Shown: piece by piece, positions 43,324-51,241 of the stretch
Numbering within the stretch: position 1 is the stretch's first letter
How the letters are laid out: each line of letters opens with the position of its first letter
Program-made: the position numbers and the translations under genes
Origin: Solihabitans fulvus
Lineage (GTDB): Bacteria; Actinomycetota; Actinomycetes; Mycobacteriales; Pseudonocardiaceae
Length of the DNA stretch: 64,000 nt
Assembly (NCBI RefSeq): GCF_008386585.1
Contig: NZ_VUOB01000075.1
Span: 94,893-158,892 of the forward strand
Direction: 5' to 3'
The notes under the pieces: generated by a model
What the model saw: the letters and a program-made list of their open reading frames with translations, nothing else
Told to the model about the DNA's origin: nothing
Databases searched by the model: none

Positions 43324-43722
43324 ATGCCCAGACGAGAGACTGTGGTTCCCGAAGGCATGGAGGACGTCCCTGAGCGGTTTCGGTATTCGCCTGGGGTGAA
43401 GGCCGGGCCCTTCCTGTTCATGGCCGGTCAGCTGGGGCGGGACGAACATCTGAACGTGGTTGAAGACAAGGAGGCGCAGTTCGCTCAGGCGTTCGAGAAC
43501 GTCGAGAAAGTGCTGCGTTCAGCTGGGGCTACCTTCGATGACGTGGTGGACATGGTCACGTACCACACAGACATGCGCGAACTCCAGCTTTTCATCGAAG
43601 TAAAGGACCGGTATTTCACGAATCTGGATCGGTTGCCGACCTGGACCGCGATCGGCGTGGCCGCTTTGGCCATGCCGGGACTGTTCGCCGAAATCAAATG
43701 CACTGCGCTGCTGCCTGATTGA
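43324..43722 (+). CDS. RidA/YjgF-family protein without the canonical Arg
   Basis: This 132-residue protein has the YjgF/RidA fold pattern (GVKAGPFLFMAGQLGRDE, QAFENVEKVLRSAGATFDDVV, FAEIKCTALLPD). The Arg that RidA enamine/imine deaminases use, normally in a PARxxV context, is replaced: the segment reads LPTWTAIGV. This suggests a Rid subfamily with a different role. The ATG at 43324 follows GAGAGGGG. It precedes the NAD(P)-binding gene by 24 bp and probably forms a pair with it. Confidence 0.83.
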   Translation: MPRRETVVPEGMEDVPERFRYSPGVKAGPFLFMAGQLGRDEHLNVVEDKEAQFAQAFENVEKVLRSAGATFDDVVDMVTYHTDMRELQLFIEVKDRYFTNLDRLPTWTAIGVAALAMPGLFAEIKCTALLPD

Positions 43723-43746
43723 TGAGCCTGCCAGGAGAGTAATCGA

Positions 43747-44418
43747 ATGAAGATTGTCATCGCTGGCGGCCACGGCAAGATTGCCCTTAGGTTGACTCGG
43801 CTCCTCGTCAAACGCGGCGATGCCGTCGTGGGCATCGTGCGCGACCCCCGCCACGTCGACGACATCACACGGGCCGGCGGTGAGGCCGTCGTGCTCGATC
43901 TTGAGCGCGCCACCGTCGACGAGGTGGCCGCGACTCTCGTCGGCGCCGATGCTGCCGTGTTCTCGGCCGGTTCGGGCAACAGCGCGACCGCCGAACGCCG
44001 GGACAGGATGGACCGGGCCGCCGTCGTGCTGGTCATGGACGCAGCCGAACGGGCCGGCGTGCGACGGTTTCTGCATGTCAGCTCGATCAACGTGGGCTGC
44101 GCCGACGACCGAGGCATCGGCGAAGGGTACGCCGTCTACCTGCGGGCCAAGCGCGCCGCTGAGCAGCACATCTTCGCCCGTGACGGGCTCGCCTGGACGG
44201 TGCTGCGGCCCGGCGTGCTCACCGACGGCCGAGGAGAGGGGACCGTCGAGCTCACTGTCGGGGACGTGGTTGGACCCAAGGTCGCCAGGTTCGACCAGGT
44301 CGCCAGGGAGGACGTTGCCGCTGTGCTCGGAGCGCTCCTCGACCGTCCCGACACCGCAGGCCGTATCTACGTGGTGGTCGGCGGCGAGACCCCAATCGAC
44401 CAGGCGATAGCGCACTGA
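43747..44418 (+). CDS. NAD(P)-binding atypical SDR (NmrA/YwnB-like)
   Basis: This 223-residue Rossmann protein has MKIVIAGGHGKIALRLTRLL at the N-terminus (GxxGxxG-like), VGIVRDP, and RFLHVSSINVG followed by YLRAKRAAEQ. It resembles NAD(P)H-binding atypical SDRs related to NmrA or YwnB. The reaction is unknown. It lies in tandem with the RidA-like gene. Confidence 0.85.
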   Translation: MKIVIAGGHGKIALRLTRLLVKRGDAVVGIVRDPRHVDDITRAGGEAVVLDLERATVDEVAATLVGADAAVFSAGSGNSATAERRDRMDRAAVVLVMDAAERAGVRRFLHVSSINVGCADDRGIGEGYAVYLRAKRAAEQHIFARDGLAWTVLRPGVLTDGRGEGTVELTVGDVVGPKVARFDQVAREDVAAVLGALLDRPDTAGRIYVVVGGETPIDQAIAH

Positions 44419-44503
44419 ACCAGGGTGAACAACTGCGTGATGTCCGGCGTGCAGTCGGGCCGATGTCACCTGCGGTCGAACGTGGCGGCGATCACGGTCG
44501 CGC

Positions 44504-44518
44504 TTACCTTTGAGGTAA
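44504..44518. promoter_or_regulatory. Palindromic operator candidate, copy 2
   Basis: TTACCTTTGAGGTAA is the second copy of the 6-3-6 palindrome also found at 6987-7001. It lies 74 bp upstream of the second SnoaL-like gene. The sequence between operator and start codon is also largely conserved between copies. Confidence 0.6.
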
Positions 44519-44591
44519 TCGACGTCATGACCCTTGGTCGATGAAGCTTGGTGCACAACAGGAGATCAGCACCGAGCAGGGAGCGAAACCC

Positions 44592-44954
44592 ATGAGCAGC
44601 ACCGAAAACCTCGTCGCCCGTTACCTCGACGCGTGGAACACCACCGACCCGGCTGAGCGCGCCGCGGTGTTGGCCGAGGTGTTCACCGAGGACGCCCGCT
44701 ACACCGACCCGCTGGTGGATGCCGAGGGCCGCGACGTGATCGACCAGGTCATCGCCGGGGCTCAGGCCCAGTTCGGCGGCCTGCTGTTCAGCTCGGGTGG
44801 CCCGGTCGATGCGCACCACAACACGGCGCGTTTCTCGTGGCACCTGGGCGTTCCCGGCGACGAGCCCCTGGTGATCGGGTTCGACGTCGCTGTGATCGAG
44901 AACGACCGCTTCACCAAGGTCTACGGGTTCCTCGACAAGGTCCCGGCCGCCTAA
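44592..44954 (+). CDS. SnoaL-like / NTF2-fold protein, copy 2
   Basis: This 120-residue protein is a near-duplicate of the one at 7076, with nine substitutions (for example Ala17Thr, Ala20Pro, Cys36Arg, Val64Leu). The last 38 residues are identical. The leader sequence (ACAACAGGAGATCAGCACCG) is shared too. The two copies are 37.5 kb apart in the same orientation, so this is either a duplication of gene plus promoter or convergent retention by gene conversion. Confidence 0.86.
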   Translation: MSSTENLVARYLDAWNTTDPAERAAVLAEVFTEDARYTDPLVDAEGRDVIDQVIAGAQAQFGGLLFSSGGPVDAHHNTARFSWHLGVPGDEPLVIGFDVAVIENDRFTKVYGFLDKVPAA

Positions 44955-44981
44955 GCCGTGACCGCGCTCGCCGACGAGATG

Positions 44982-45020
44982 CGGGGTGCCGGGTCCGAGG
45001 GAAATGGACCCGGCACCCCG
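44982..45020. terminator. Perfect 15-bp hairpin after SnoaL-like copy 2
   Basis: Arms 44982-44996 and 45006-45020 pair over 15 bp around a 9-nt loop. The gene at 45054 converges from the right, so it probably terminates both. Confidence 0.82.
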
Positions 45021-45053
45021 ACCGCTCACGCGTGGTGGACCAACCGTCGGAGT

Positions 45054-45707
45054 TCAGGCGCGGTTGTGGGTCTGCTGCTCCGCAGCGGGTGGTGAGCTCG
45101 ACCGCGTCGCGTGGGTGGCGTGGCGGATCTGCGTGGCCTGGTCGGTGATCGACTGGACCTGCGCGGCCAGGCCCGCGTGGGTCGCCTTCAAGTGCGTGTG
45201 GGTGTCGGCCAGCGGGGACAGCAGGCTGGCGGGGTCGTCCTCGGCGAGGGCCTGACCGACCAGGTCGGCATGGCGCTGGGCGCGGTTGGGCAGATCCCGC
45301 AGGGCGCTGATCTGTCCGGCGAGCTGACGCAGGACCGCGGCGTTGTCGTGGGCCCAGGCGGCGACCGCCCGGTCGCCCGCCCGCTTGTCGCGTTGGGCGC
45401 GGACCCGTTGCTCGCCGGTCCGTTCGCCGGTGGCCGAGGGCCGCAGGCGCAGGTAGCGGCGTTCGGCGGCCTGGCGGCTGGTGACCCCGAGCGCGGGCGC
45501 CAGGACGGCCCAGCTCACCTTCTGCGCGCGGGCGGCGGTGACCAGTTCGGGTTCCCAGTCGGCCAGTTCCGCACGGAGTTGACGCAGCACGGTGAGCGCG
45601 GCGACCAGGTCAGCGGGCGCCGCCGCTCCCGCGCGGGTGTCGGTGAGCAGCCCCTGGACCAGGGCGAGCGCCTCGACGGCTGTGTACCCGCCGGTGCTGT
45701 CGTTCAG
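45054..45707 (-). CDS. HSP18-type transcriptional regulator
   Basis: The protein (about 217 residues from CTG at 45707) resembles regulators found beside small heat-shock genes in actinobacteria: VEALALVQGLLTD, LRAELADWEPELVTAARAQK, and an HTH-like VSWAVLAPALGVTSRQAAERRYLRL. The C-terminus is helical (VQSITDQATQIRHAT). The start is uncertain. The CTG at 45707 is preceded by AAAGGA at good spacing; the nearest in-frame ATG (45755) has no ribosome-binding site and would place the operator palindrome inside the gene. It is divergent from the Hsp20 gene and probably represses it. Confidence 0.75.
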   Translation of the reverse strand: MNDSTGGYTAVEALALVQGLLTDTRAGAAAPADLVAALTVLRQLRAELADWEPELVTAARAQKVSWAVLAPALGVTSRQAAERRYLRLRPSATGERTGEQRVRAQRDKRAGDRAVAAWAHDNAAVLRQLAGQISALRDLPNRAQRHADLVGQALAEDDPASLLSPLADTHTHLKATHAGLAAQVQSITDQATQIRHATHATRSSSPPAAEQQTHNRA

Positions 45708-45734
45708 TGTGTCGTCCTTTCGGTGACATGTGGA

Positions 45735-45763
45735 TTGTCGTCGTTTCGACGACATGCTATACC
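45735..45763 (+). promoter_or_regulatory. Hsp20 promoter with embedded operator
   Basis: TTGTCG (45735-45740) and TATACC (45758-45763) are separated by 17 bp and fit -35 and -10 boxes for the Hsp20 gene. Overlapping the -35 and spacer, TGTCGTC (45736-45742) and GACGACA (45748-45754) form a perfect 7-bp inverted repeat around 5 bp. This is a natural site for repression by the divergent regulator. Confidence 0.72.
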
Positions 45764-45804
45764 GGAGGTGCGCGTTGGCACCAGAACATGACAGGGAGGA
45801 AGCC

Positions 45805-46245
45805 ATGTTGATGCGCACCGACCCGTTCCGGCAGTTGGACCGGTTGACCCAGCAGGTCTTCAACAACGCCGCTGGAACCTGGTCGCGTCCCACGGCGATG
45901 CCGATGGACGCCTACCGTGCCGGGGACGAGTTCGTCGTCGCCTTCGATCTGCCTGGCGTCGATCCCGACGCGATCGAGTTGGACATCGAGCGCAACGTGC
46001 TCACCGTCAAGGCTGAGCGCCGGCCCGCCGTGCCCACCGAGTCGGTGGAGATGCAGGTGTCCGAGCGGCCACTGGGCGTGTTCTCCCGGCAGCTGTTCCT
46101 CGGCGACACCCTGGCCACCGACCGGATCACGGCCGACTACGACGCGGGCGTGCTGACGTTGCGGATCCCGATCGCCGAGCAGGCCAAGCCCCGCAAGATC
46201 GAGATCGGCAGTGGGCAGGACACCCGCAAGGAGATCAAGGCCTGA
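45805..46245 (+). CDS. Hsp20/alpha-crystallin small heat-shock protein (HSP18-like)
   Basis: This 146-residue small heat-shock protein has the alpha-crystallin domain (MDAYRAGDEFVVAFDLPGVD, IELDIERNVLTVKAER, GVFSRQLFLGD, and ADYDAGVLTLRIPIAE) ending in a KPRKIEI C-terminal I-x-I-like tail. It acts as an ATP-independent holdase. The ATG at 45805 follows AGGGAGGA. Downstream lie an unknown gene and a J-domain protein, making a chaperone locus. Confidence 0.94.
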   Translation: MLMRTDPFRQLDRLTQQVFNNAAGTWSRPTAMPMDAYRAGDEFVVAFDLPGVDPDAIELDIERNVLTVKAERRPAVPTESVEMQVSERPLGVFSRQLFLGDTLATDRITADYDAGVLTLRIPIAEQAKPRKIEIGSGQDTRKEIKA

Positions 46246-46263
46246 CCCGGTGACGTGATCGCC

Positions 46264-46593
46264 ATGACAGCGGCCATGACATCTGCCCGGCGAACCGACC
46301 GCCAGGAGGAGTTCCTCGCCCTGCTGTGCGCGGACGAGGACCTCATGCGCGCCGAGTTCGAGGCGATCATCCAGGCGAACTGGGGCCGACCGACACCGCC
46401 GCACCCTCCATCGCCCACCCCACCGGGACGGGCAGGCCGGTCGAGGTCGGCCGTCCCGCCCGCGGCACCGGCAGATTCAGCCTGTCGCAAGTGCGGGTTG
46501 GCGTGGTGTCGGGAACGGTCCCCGCCCCGAGCCGCTACCCGGATCGTCTGTCAGGCGGGGTTCGAATCCAGGAAGGACGGTGATGCCCGATAG
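46264..46593 (+). CDS. Small protein of unknown function in the Hsp20 locus
   Basis: This 109-residue protein has a conserved-looking N-terminal half (EEFLALLCADEDLMRAEFEAII) and a Pro/Arg-rich C-terminal half with a Cys pair (CRKCGLAWC) that could bind zinc. Similar short proteins occur beside Hsp20 genes in actinobacteria, by my recollection. The start at 46264 or at GTG 46255 is not certain. No function is assigned. Confidence 0.6.
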   Translation: MTAAMTSARRTDRQEEFLALLCADEDLMRAEFEAIIQANWGRPTPPHPPSPTPPGRAGRSRSAVPPAAPADSACRKCGLAWCRERSPPRAATRIVCQAGFESRKDGDAR

Positions 46594-46800
46594 TCAACGA
46601 CCACGCGGGACGTGCTGTCAGACCGTTCGCCACCGCGAACACGACATCGCGCGGGCTGCTACCTCCTCGCGCCCGACATCGCCGCTGTGGCACCACTATC
46701 GCGGCGCGACCCGGCGGATCGCGCTGACAGCTGTCGTCCGATGCGGGGTGGTCCCGGCAACCGGTCGGGACCACCCCGCAATCCGACCGGAGAACCCGAC

Positions 46801-47106
46801 ATGACCCACGACCTGCCCGACTACTACGCCGTCCTCGGCGTGGCTGCCACCGCAACGCCGGCCCAGATCGCCCACGCCTACCGCGGTCGGGTCCGCAGTC
46901 AGCACCCCGACGTCCACCCCGGCACCGGGCCGAAAGGACTGTCCGAGGTGGTTGCCGCCTACGGGGTGCTACGGGACCCGGCCCGCCGCGCCGACTACGA
47001 CCGGCAACGCGACGCCACTCCGAACACCAGCAGCCCGCCCTCACCGCGCGGTGCGCGGCTGCTACTGCGCGTGAGTCCCGTCCGCTACCACGGCCCGCCC
47101 CACTGA
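46801..47106 (+). CDS. J-domain (DnaJ-like) protein
   Basis: This 101-residue protein is essentially a single J-domain: DYYAVLGVAATATPAQIAHAYR, the HPD motif in RSQHPDVHPG, and AYGVLRDPARRADYD. It lacks the Gly/Phe and zinc-finger regions of DnaJ. It would stimulate a DnaK-type Hsp70. The ATG at 46801 follows GGAG. It lies in the Hsp20 locus. Confidence 0.88.
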   Translation: MTHDLPDYYAVLGVAATATPAQIAHAYRGRVRSQHPDVHPGTGPKGLSEVVAAYGVLRDPARRADYDRQRDATPNTSSPPSPRGARLLLRVSPVRYHGPPH

Positions 47107-47114
47107 GGACACCA

Positions 47115-47717
47115 GTGACAACGACTCTGGCAGCTCCACCGCCGCACGGCCCGGCCAGCTCGCCTGCCCGCAGTAGTTCGGCGGAGCATGTCGGCGGTCC
47201 AGGTGACCTGGAATGTGCCGTGATCCGCACGCCTGCCGCCGGACACGTGGACGGCCCGGCCGAGGAGGACGTCCTGCATGAGTTGGCCGAGCACGGCCTG
47301 CGCCGCTACACCGCCCAGGTTGCCGCGGTGGTGGGCGTCGGATCGGAAGCGGCTTGGTGCGAGTGGGCGGACGTGGCCAGCGCCTACATCGCGCTGGAGG
47401 ACCGACTGCCCGACTATCCGGACCGGGACACGGCCCTGACCTGGGATGCCGAGCGGGGCTGGACAGTCATCGTGGAAACCGGGTGCGGGGAGGACCTGCT
47501 GATCACCGCCTCCCTGGACGGGGATGTGCTGCCACCGCCGGACACCGTAGCCGCGTGGGTCCGCGCCGCCGTAACCGATCGGCACAGCGGCGCACGTGGG
47601 TGTTGCGGCACTCCCGCGCATGCCCATGCTGCCGTGCGTGCCGAGGTCGCCAATCGGCTGGCCGACTGGGCCGGGAACGGGCCGACTCTCGATGATCGAA
47701 CCGACTCGTGCCCGTAG
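47115..47717 (+). CDS. DUF6292-like protein
   Basis: This 200-residue protein has a middle domain (RRYTAQVAAVVGVGSEAAWC, YIALEDRLPDYPDRDTALTW, GWTVIVETGCGEDLLITASL) that resembles the actinobacterial DUF6292 family. No membrane segment or catalytic motif is evident. The GTG at 47115 is 9 bp after the J-domain gene, so the two are probably cotranscribed. Confidence 0.65.
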   Translation: MTTTLAAPPPHGPASSPARSSSAEHVGGPGDLECAVIRTPAAGHVDGPAEEDVLHELAEHGLRRYTAQVAAVVGVGSEAAWCEWADVASAYIALEDRLPDYPDRDTALTWDAERGWTVIVETGCGEDLLITASLDGDVLPPPDTVAAWVRAAVTDRHSGARGCCGTPAHAHAAVRAEVANRLADWAGNGPTLDDRTDSCP

Positions 47718-47931
47718 CGGGTCTGCCGTGCGGTCATCCGGCACGCATCGCTTGCCTGTCGGAATGACGCGATAGCCGTCCATCTGTTTCGACCCGAAGT
47801 AAACACTCTGCGTGACGTGGAACACGACGCGGAGGGGATGCCGGCGTCGAACTGGGCGCAACAGATCGCAAGGTGAATGCGTCCTAGGGGTGTGACACCA
47901 AAACAGAGCAGCTGGCCGATCCGAGGTGTGC

Positions 47932-48456
47932 ATGACCTTTGAGGACTTCGTGGCCGAGCGGTTGGACCCGTTGCTCCGCTACGCCACTGTGCTGTGCTAC
48001 GACCCACATCTCGCCAAGGACATCGTGCAGGAAGTGCTTCTGCGGGCCCAGCAGCAGTGGCCACGGATCAGCACCGAGGTCAACTCTCCTGCGGCGTATG
48101 TCAAACGTATGGTCACCAACGAGTTCCTGTCCTGGGGACGTCGGAAGTGGACACGCGAGGTGAGCGCTCCACTTCAGACTCTGGACGAACTCGGTTCGCC
48201 GACCGCGGACTCGACACACCGCTACGACGAACGCGAAGCCATGATGGCCAAGCTTGCGACACTGCCGCGCCGACAGCGTGCGGCGCTGGTGCTGCGCTAC
48301 TACGAGGGCTGCGATGACGCCGAGATCGCCACGGCGCTCGACTGCTCTCAGGGAACGGTACGCAGTCTCGTCTCGCGAGGGCTGGCCTCACTGCGGATCA
48401 GGTCACACAGCCCTTCCGCCAGCAGGACCCTGTCCACCGTGAAGGAGACGAGCTGA
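47932..48456 (+). CDS. SigE-family RNA polymerase sigma factor
   Basis: This 174-residue ECF-type sigma factor has region 2 (FVAERLDPLLRYATVLCYD, AKDIVQEVLLRAQQQW) and region 4 (RRQRAALVLRYYEGCDDAEI, ALDCSQGTVRSLVSRGL). This is the actinobacterial SigE/SigM-like subgroup with no extension. The ATG at 47932 is preferred. The next gene starts 2 bp later and encodes a membrane protein, its probable anti-sigma factor. Confidence 0.92.
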   Translation: MTFEDFVAERLDPLLRYATVLCYDPHLAKDIVQEVLLRAQQQWPRISTEVNSPAAYVKRMVTNEFLSWGRRKWTREVSAPLQTLDELGSPTADSTHRYDEREAMMAKLATLPRRQRAALVLRYYEGCDDAEIATALDCSQGTVRSLVSRGLASLRIRSHSPSASRTLSTVKETS

Positions 48457-48457
48457 C

Positions 48458-49039
48458 ATGCCCAACGAGACCACTCTGCGAGACGCGCTTGCTCAGCATG
48501 CTGAGCACCGAGAGGGAGGACAGGAAATTATGGAAGCCTTGCAGCAGAACGAATCGAAGTCGGGTCGGGACCGGGGTCGCGGTCGGCCGGTGTGGATCGC
48601 GGCCGGCGCGGTGGCCCTGGCCGGTGCGGCCATCGCAGGCTTCGCGGCCTGGGGCGGCAACAGCCCGGCTGCTTACGCGGTGACCAAGAACTCTGACGGC
48701 ACGGTCACCGTGTCCATCAAGGACATCAAGGCGATTGACCAGGCGAACGCGAAGTTGCGGGAGTTCGGTGTGCGCGCCAAGGCCGTCCCGATGACCGCGA
48801 ACTGCGCGAACCCCGGAAGCGCCGACCTGTACCACGGTTCCGACTGGGACATCCCGAAGCCGGGGACCGACTCGGTCACGCTGGGCACGAGAATTCCCAG
48901 TGGTTACACCATTCTGCTGGCCGTCTCGGACCTTCCTGGCCGCGGCACCGGTCTCGGCTTCACCGCGCCGATGAAGGATCCCGCGCCGGCCTGCGTGCTG
49001 GACGCGGCGAGCGACCCGGGCCAGCGCTCCACCAAGTGA
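48458..49039 (+). CDS. Membrane protein, probable anti-sigma factor
   Basis: This 193-residue protein has a charged N-terminal cytoplasmic part (ETTLRDALAQHAEHREGGQ), one transmembrane helix (VWIAAGAVALAGAAIAGFAA, about 45-65) and an extracytoplasmic domain of about 120 residues containing three cysteines. It lacks the HxxxCxxC ZAS motif. Its place directly after the sigma factor suggests it holds that factor at the membrane; this is inference from context. Confidence 0.72.
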   Translation: MPNETTLRDALAQHAEHREGGQEIMEALQQNESKSGRDRGRGRPVWIAAGAVALAGAAIAGFAAWGGNSPAAYAVTKNSDGTVTVSIKDIKAIDQANAKLREFGVRAKAVPMTANCANPGSADLYHGSDWDIPKPGTDSVTLGTRIPSGYTILLAVSDLPGRGTGLGFTAPMKDPAPACVLDAASDPGQRSTK

Positions 49040-49159
49040 TCTGTTCGACACGGACCCGGGTGACCGCGAGACGGTTGCCCGGGCCCGACGCAGCCCAGCT
49101 CGCCAGGTTCGGCGTCGACCTCCCGGACGAGCGGTCGAGTTGGCTGCCCGGGCAGGGCC

Positions 49160-49912
49160 TCACCCCTGGACTGCCTCCAGGGAGAAGAACAGAAAGCTCA
49201 GAAAGGCTTGCCTGCCATCGAGTTCCTCGGGGAAGAGTTCGTGGGCTTCCGGTGCCGGGGGCGGCTCGCTGATGACGGCCGTGCGGAAGCCGGCCGCGGT
49301 GAAGGCGTCGGTCATCGCGTGCAGCGGCCGGTGCCAGTAGGTGAGCACGGCCTTCTGGCCGTTGAAGGTGTACTCCTCGGACCACTTGCTGGTTGCGAAG
49401 TAGCTGGCTTCGGGATGCACGATCTTGAAGATGATGGGGTGATTGACGGCCACGATCAGCCGGCCGCCGGGCTTCAACACCCGGCGCAGCTCGGCCAGTG
49501 GCGCGGTCCAGTCCTCCAGGTAGTGCAGCACCAGGGCCGCGACGACATCGTCGAACGCGCCGTCGGGGTACGGCAGCGGGCCGGTCACGTCGGCGACCTG
49601 GAGAGCCGCGTCGCCGCCGAGCCGTTGCCGGGCCAGCTCCACCATCTTGGTGCTGCGGTCGAAGCCGGTCACGACGGCGCCCCGGTCGCGCAGCGCCGCG
49701 GACACGACGCCGGAGCCGCAGCCGGCGTCGAGGATTCGCCGACCGGTCACCTCTCCTGCCAGGTTCACGATCGCGGGCCGTGCGTAGTAGGCGTTGAGGA
49801 GGTTGGTCTCGGTCTCGGCCGTGTACGCCTCGGCGAAGCTGTCGTAGTCGTTTTCCGCGACCACGCCGGCGGCTCCGGCAGAACTCTCGGGATGGGTAGG
49901 CATGTTTCCCAT
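49160..49912 (-). CDS. Class I SAM-dependent methyltransferase
   Basis: This 250-residue methyltransferase has motif I ILDAGCGSGVVSAAL, TGFDRSTKMVELARQRL, the acidic loop DGAFDDVVAALVLHYLEDW and motif post LKPGGRLIVAV. The C-terminus is aromatic-rich. The substrate is unknown. Start at 49912 or at 49903. Confidence 0.9.
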   Translation of the reverse strand: MGNMPTHPESSAGAAGVVAENDYDSFAEAYTAETETNLLNAYYARPAIVNLAGEVTGRRILDAGCGSGVVSAALRDRGAVVTGFDRSTKMVELARQRLGGDAALQVADVTGPLPYPDGAFDDVVAALVLHYLEDWTAPLAELRRVLKPGGRLIVAVNHPIIFKIVHPEASYFATSKWSEEYTFNGQKAVLTYWHRPLHAMTDAFTAAGFRTAVISEPPPAPEAHELFPEELDGRQAFLSFLFFSLEAVQG

Positions 49913-50285
49913 AGTGTCGACGGATCAACCGGCACGCCAGGAGATCAACTGGGCCACCGGCCGCCCGCTCGGGTCCGCCGCCAGCGTGCGCGAGCGCCGG
50001 ACACCTGGCCGGCGAGGAATCCCGGCCACAACAGAATCCGTCGCCGATTGCGGCGAACGGGTGAGCTGGTGGCTGTCGCCCGAAGGGTTGGAACCTCGCA
50101 CTCGAACGGGTTGGATCTTGCGCGTTGGCTCTCGTGAATGTGGTGCGGTGACGGGAAAAAGCGCAGTTGGCGGCACGGGTGCTGGTCGCCCCGCCCGGCT
50201 GGCAGTTGGTCCGCATGGGGCGTATTTTCGGTTTCCTACCCTGTCCGGGCTCCCTCCTCGTCTGTTCCACGAACTGGAGACCGAG
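49913..50285. promoter_or_regulatory. Divergent intergenic region, methyltransferase and DUF2180 gene
   Basis: This 373 bp gap has no convincing gene and presumably holds divergent promoters. A weak 7-bp stem (50006-50012 with 50022-50028) is the only structure I noted. Confidence 0.3.
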
Positions 50286-50549
50286 ATGAACTGCCTCGAC
50301 TGCACCGGTGCCGGTCGCCCCGCGCCCGCGGTGGGCGTCTGTGTGACCTGTGGTGCCGGCGTGTGTGCCTCGTGCGCGCACGTTGGAAGCAAGATCGTTC
50401 GGCACGCCGCCGGGTTCACCTCGGCCGCCGTGGGTGAGACCGAGATCCGGACCATCTCGTGCACACCGTGCTACGAGGCCCTCCGCGTCCATCACCCGCA
50501 CCTCTGCGGCGGGCAGGGACTGGTCCCCGCGCAACAGGCGACCGGCTGA
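50286..50549 (+). CDS. DUF2180-family small Cys-rich protein
   Basis: This 87-residue protein has Cys pairs typical of the DUF2180 family (MNCLDCTGAG, GVCVTCGAGVCASCAHVG, SCTPCYEALR), which presumably bind zinc. The function is unknown. The ATG at 50286 follows CTGGAGACC. Confidence 0.8.
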   Translation: MNCLDCTGAGRPAPAVGVCVTCGAGVCASCAHVGSKIVRHAAGFTSAAVGETEIRTISCTPCYEALRVHHPHLCGGQGLVPAQQATG

Positions 50550-50692
50550 GGCGCGTCGTTGTGCGCTGAAGCCTTGCCGCGCAACGACTTCGAGTTCGTT
50601 CACCACAACGTGCACACGAGTGGCCCGCCCGGTGCTCGCGCCTTACCGTGGCCTCGTTCGCGTGTCCGGACCACGGCCGTCAAGGAGTTGGC

Positions 50693-51226
50693 ATGGCTAC
50701 GAAGTTCCTCGGTCGGCTCGGCCTGCTGGTCGCGGGGGCCGTCGTCGGCCTCACCGCCAGCTCCGTGCTGCCCGCCGCAACGGCGTCGAACTCGCGGGAG
50801 GACGTGGTCAAGCTGATCGCCAAGCGGTCGGGGTTCTCGCTGACCAGCTTTCCGGTCAACCCGCTCGCGACCTTCACGGCGAACGGCGACCTGCTGGACG
50901 CCGCTACCTCGCAGCGGGTCGGCAACGGATCCACGGTGTGCACGATGACGTCCGTCAGCCCGCTGTCCGTGCCGCCGACCGGCATCGCGCAGTGCAGCTC
51001 GATCTACACCCTGGACAACAAGGGGTCCATTTTCCTGTCCAGCTCGCGTACCTACCAGCTGGGCGTGACCGGCCTGCACTTCACGCAGTCCACCATGGCC
51101 ATCACGGGCGGCACGGACGCGTACCGGAGGGTGCGGGGCGACAGCTCGATGGTTTTCCAGGGCGGCGCGAGGTCCGGCAGCGACGCCACCAGCTACCTCG
51201 TCGAACTGAGGCTCTCCACGGATTGA
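50693..51226 (+). CDS. Exported allene-oxide-cyclase-like barrel protein
   Basis: This 177-residue protein has a signal peptide (MATKFLGRLGLLVAGAVVGL, cleavage near ATA-SNS). The mature domain has the pattern of an AOC/dirigent-like barrel (ATFTANGDLLDAATSQRVG, CSSIYTLDNKGSIFLS, MAITGGTDAYRRVRGD). Bacterial members are mostly uncharacterised. The ATG at 50693 follows AAGGAG. Confidence 0.7.
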   Translation: MATKFLGRLGLLVAGAVVGLTASSVLPAATASNSREDVVKLIAKRSGFSLTSFPVNPLATFTANGDLLDAATSQRVGNGSTVCTMTSVSPLSVPPTGIAQCSSIYTLDNKGSIFLSSSRTYQLGVTGLHFTQSTMAITGGTDAYRRVRGDSSMVFQGGARSGSDATSYLVELRLSTD

Positions 51227-51241
51227 CCGCCAGGAGCGAGG

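Noticed and set aside
46555..46570. GGGGTTCGAATCC resembles a tRNA T-loop.
   Set aside because: No matching acceptor stem, anticodon arm or D-arm can be built around it, and it lies in a coding frame.
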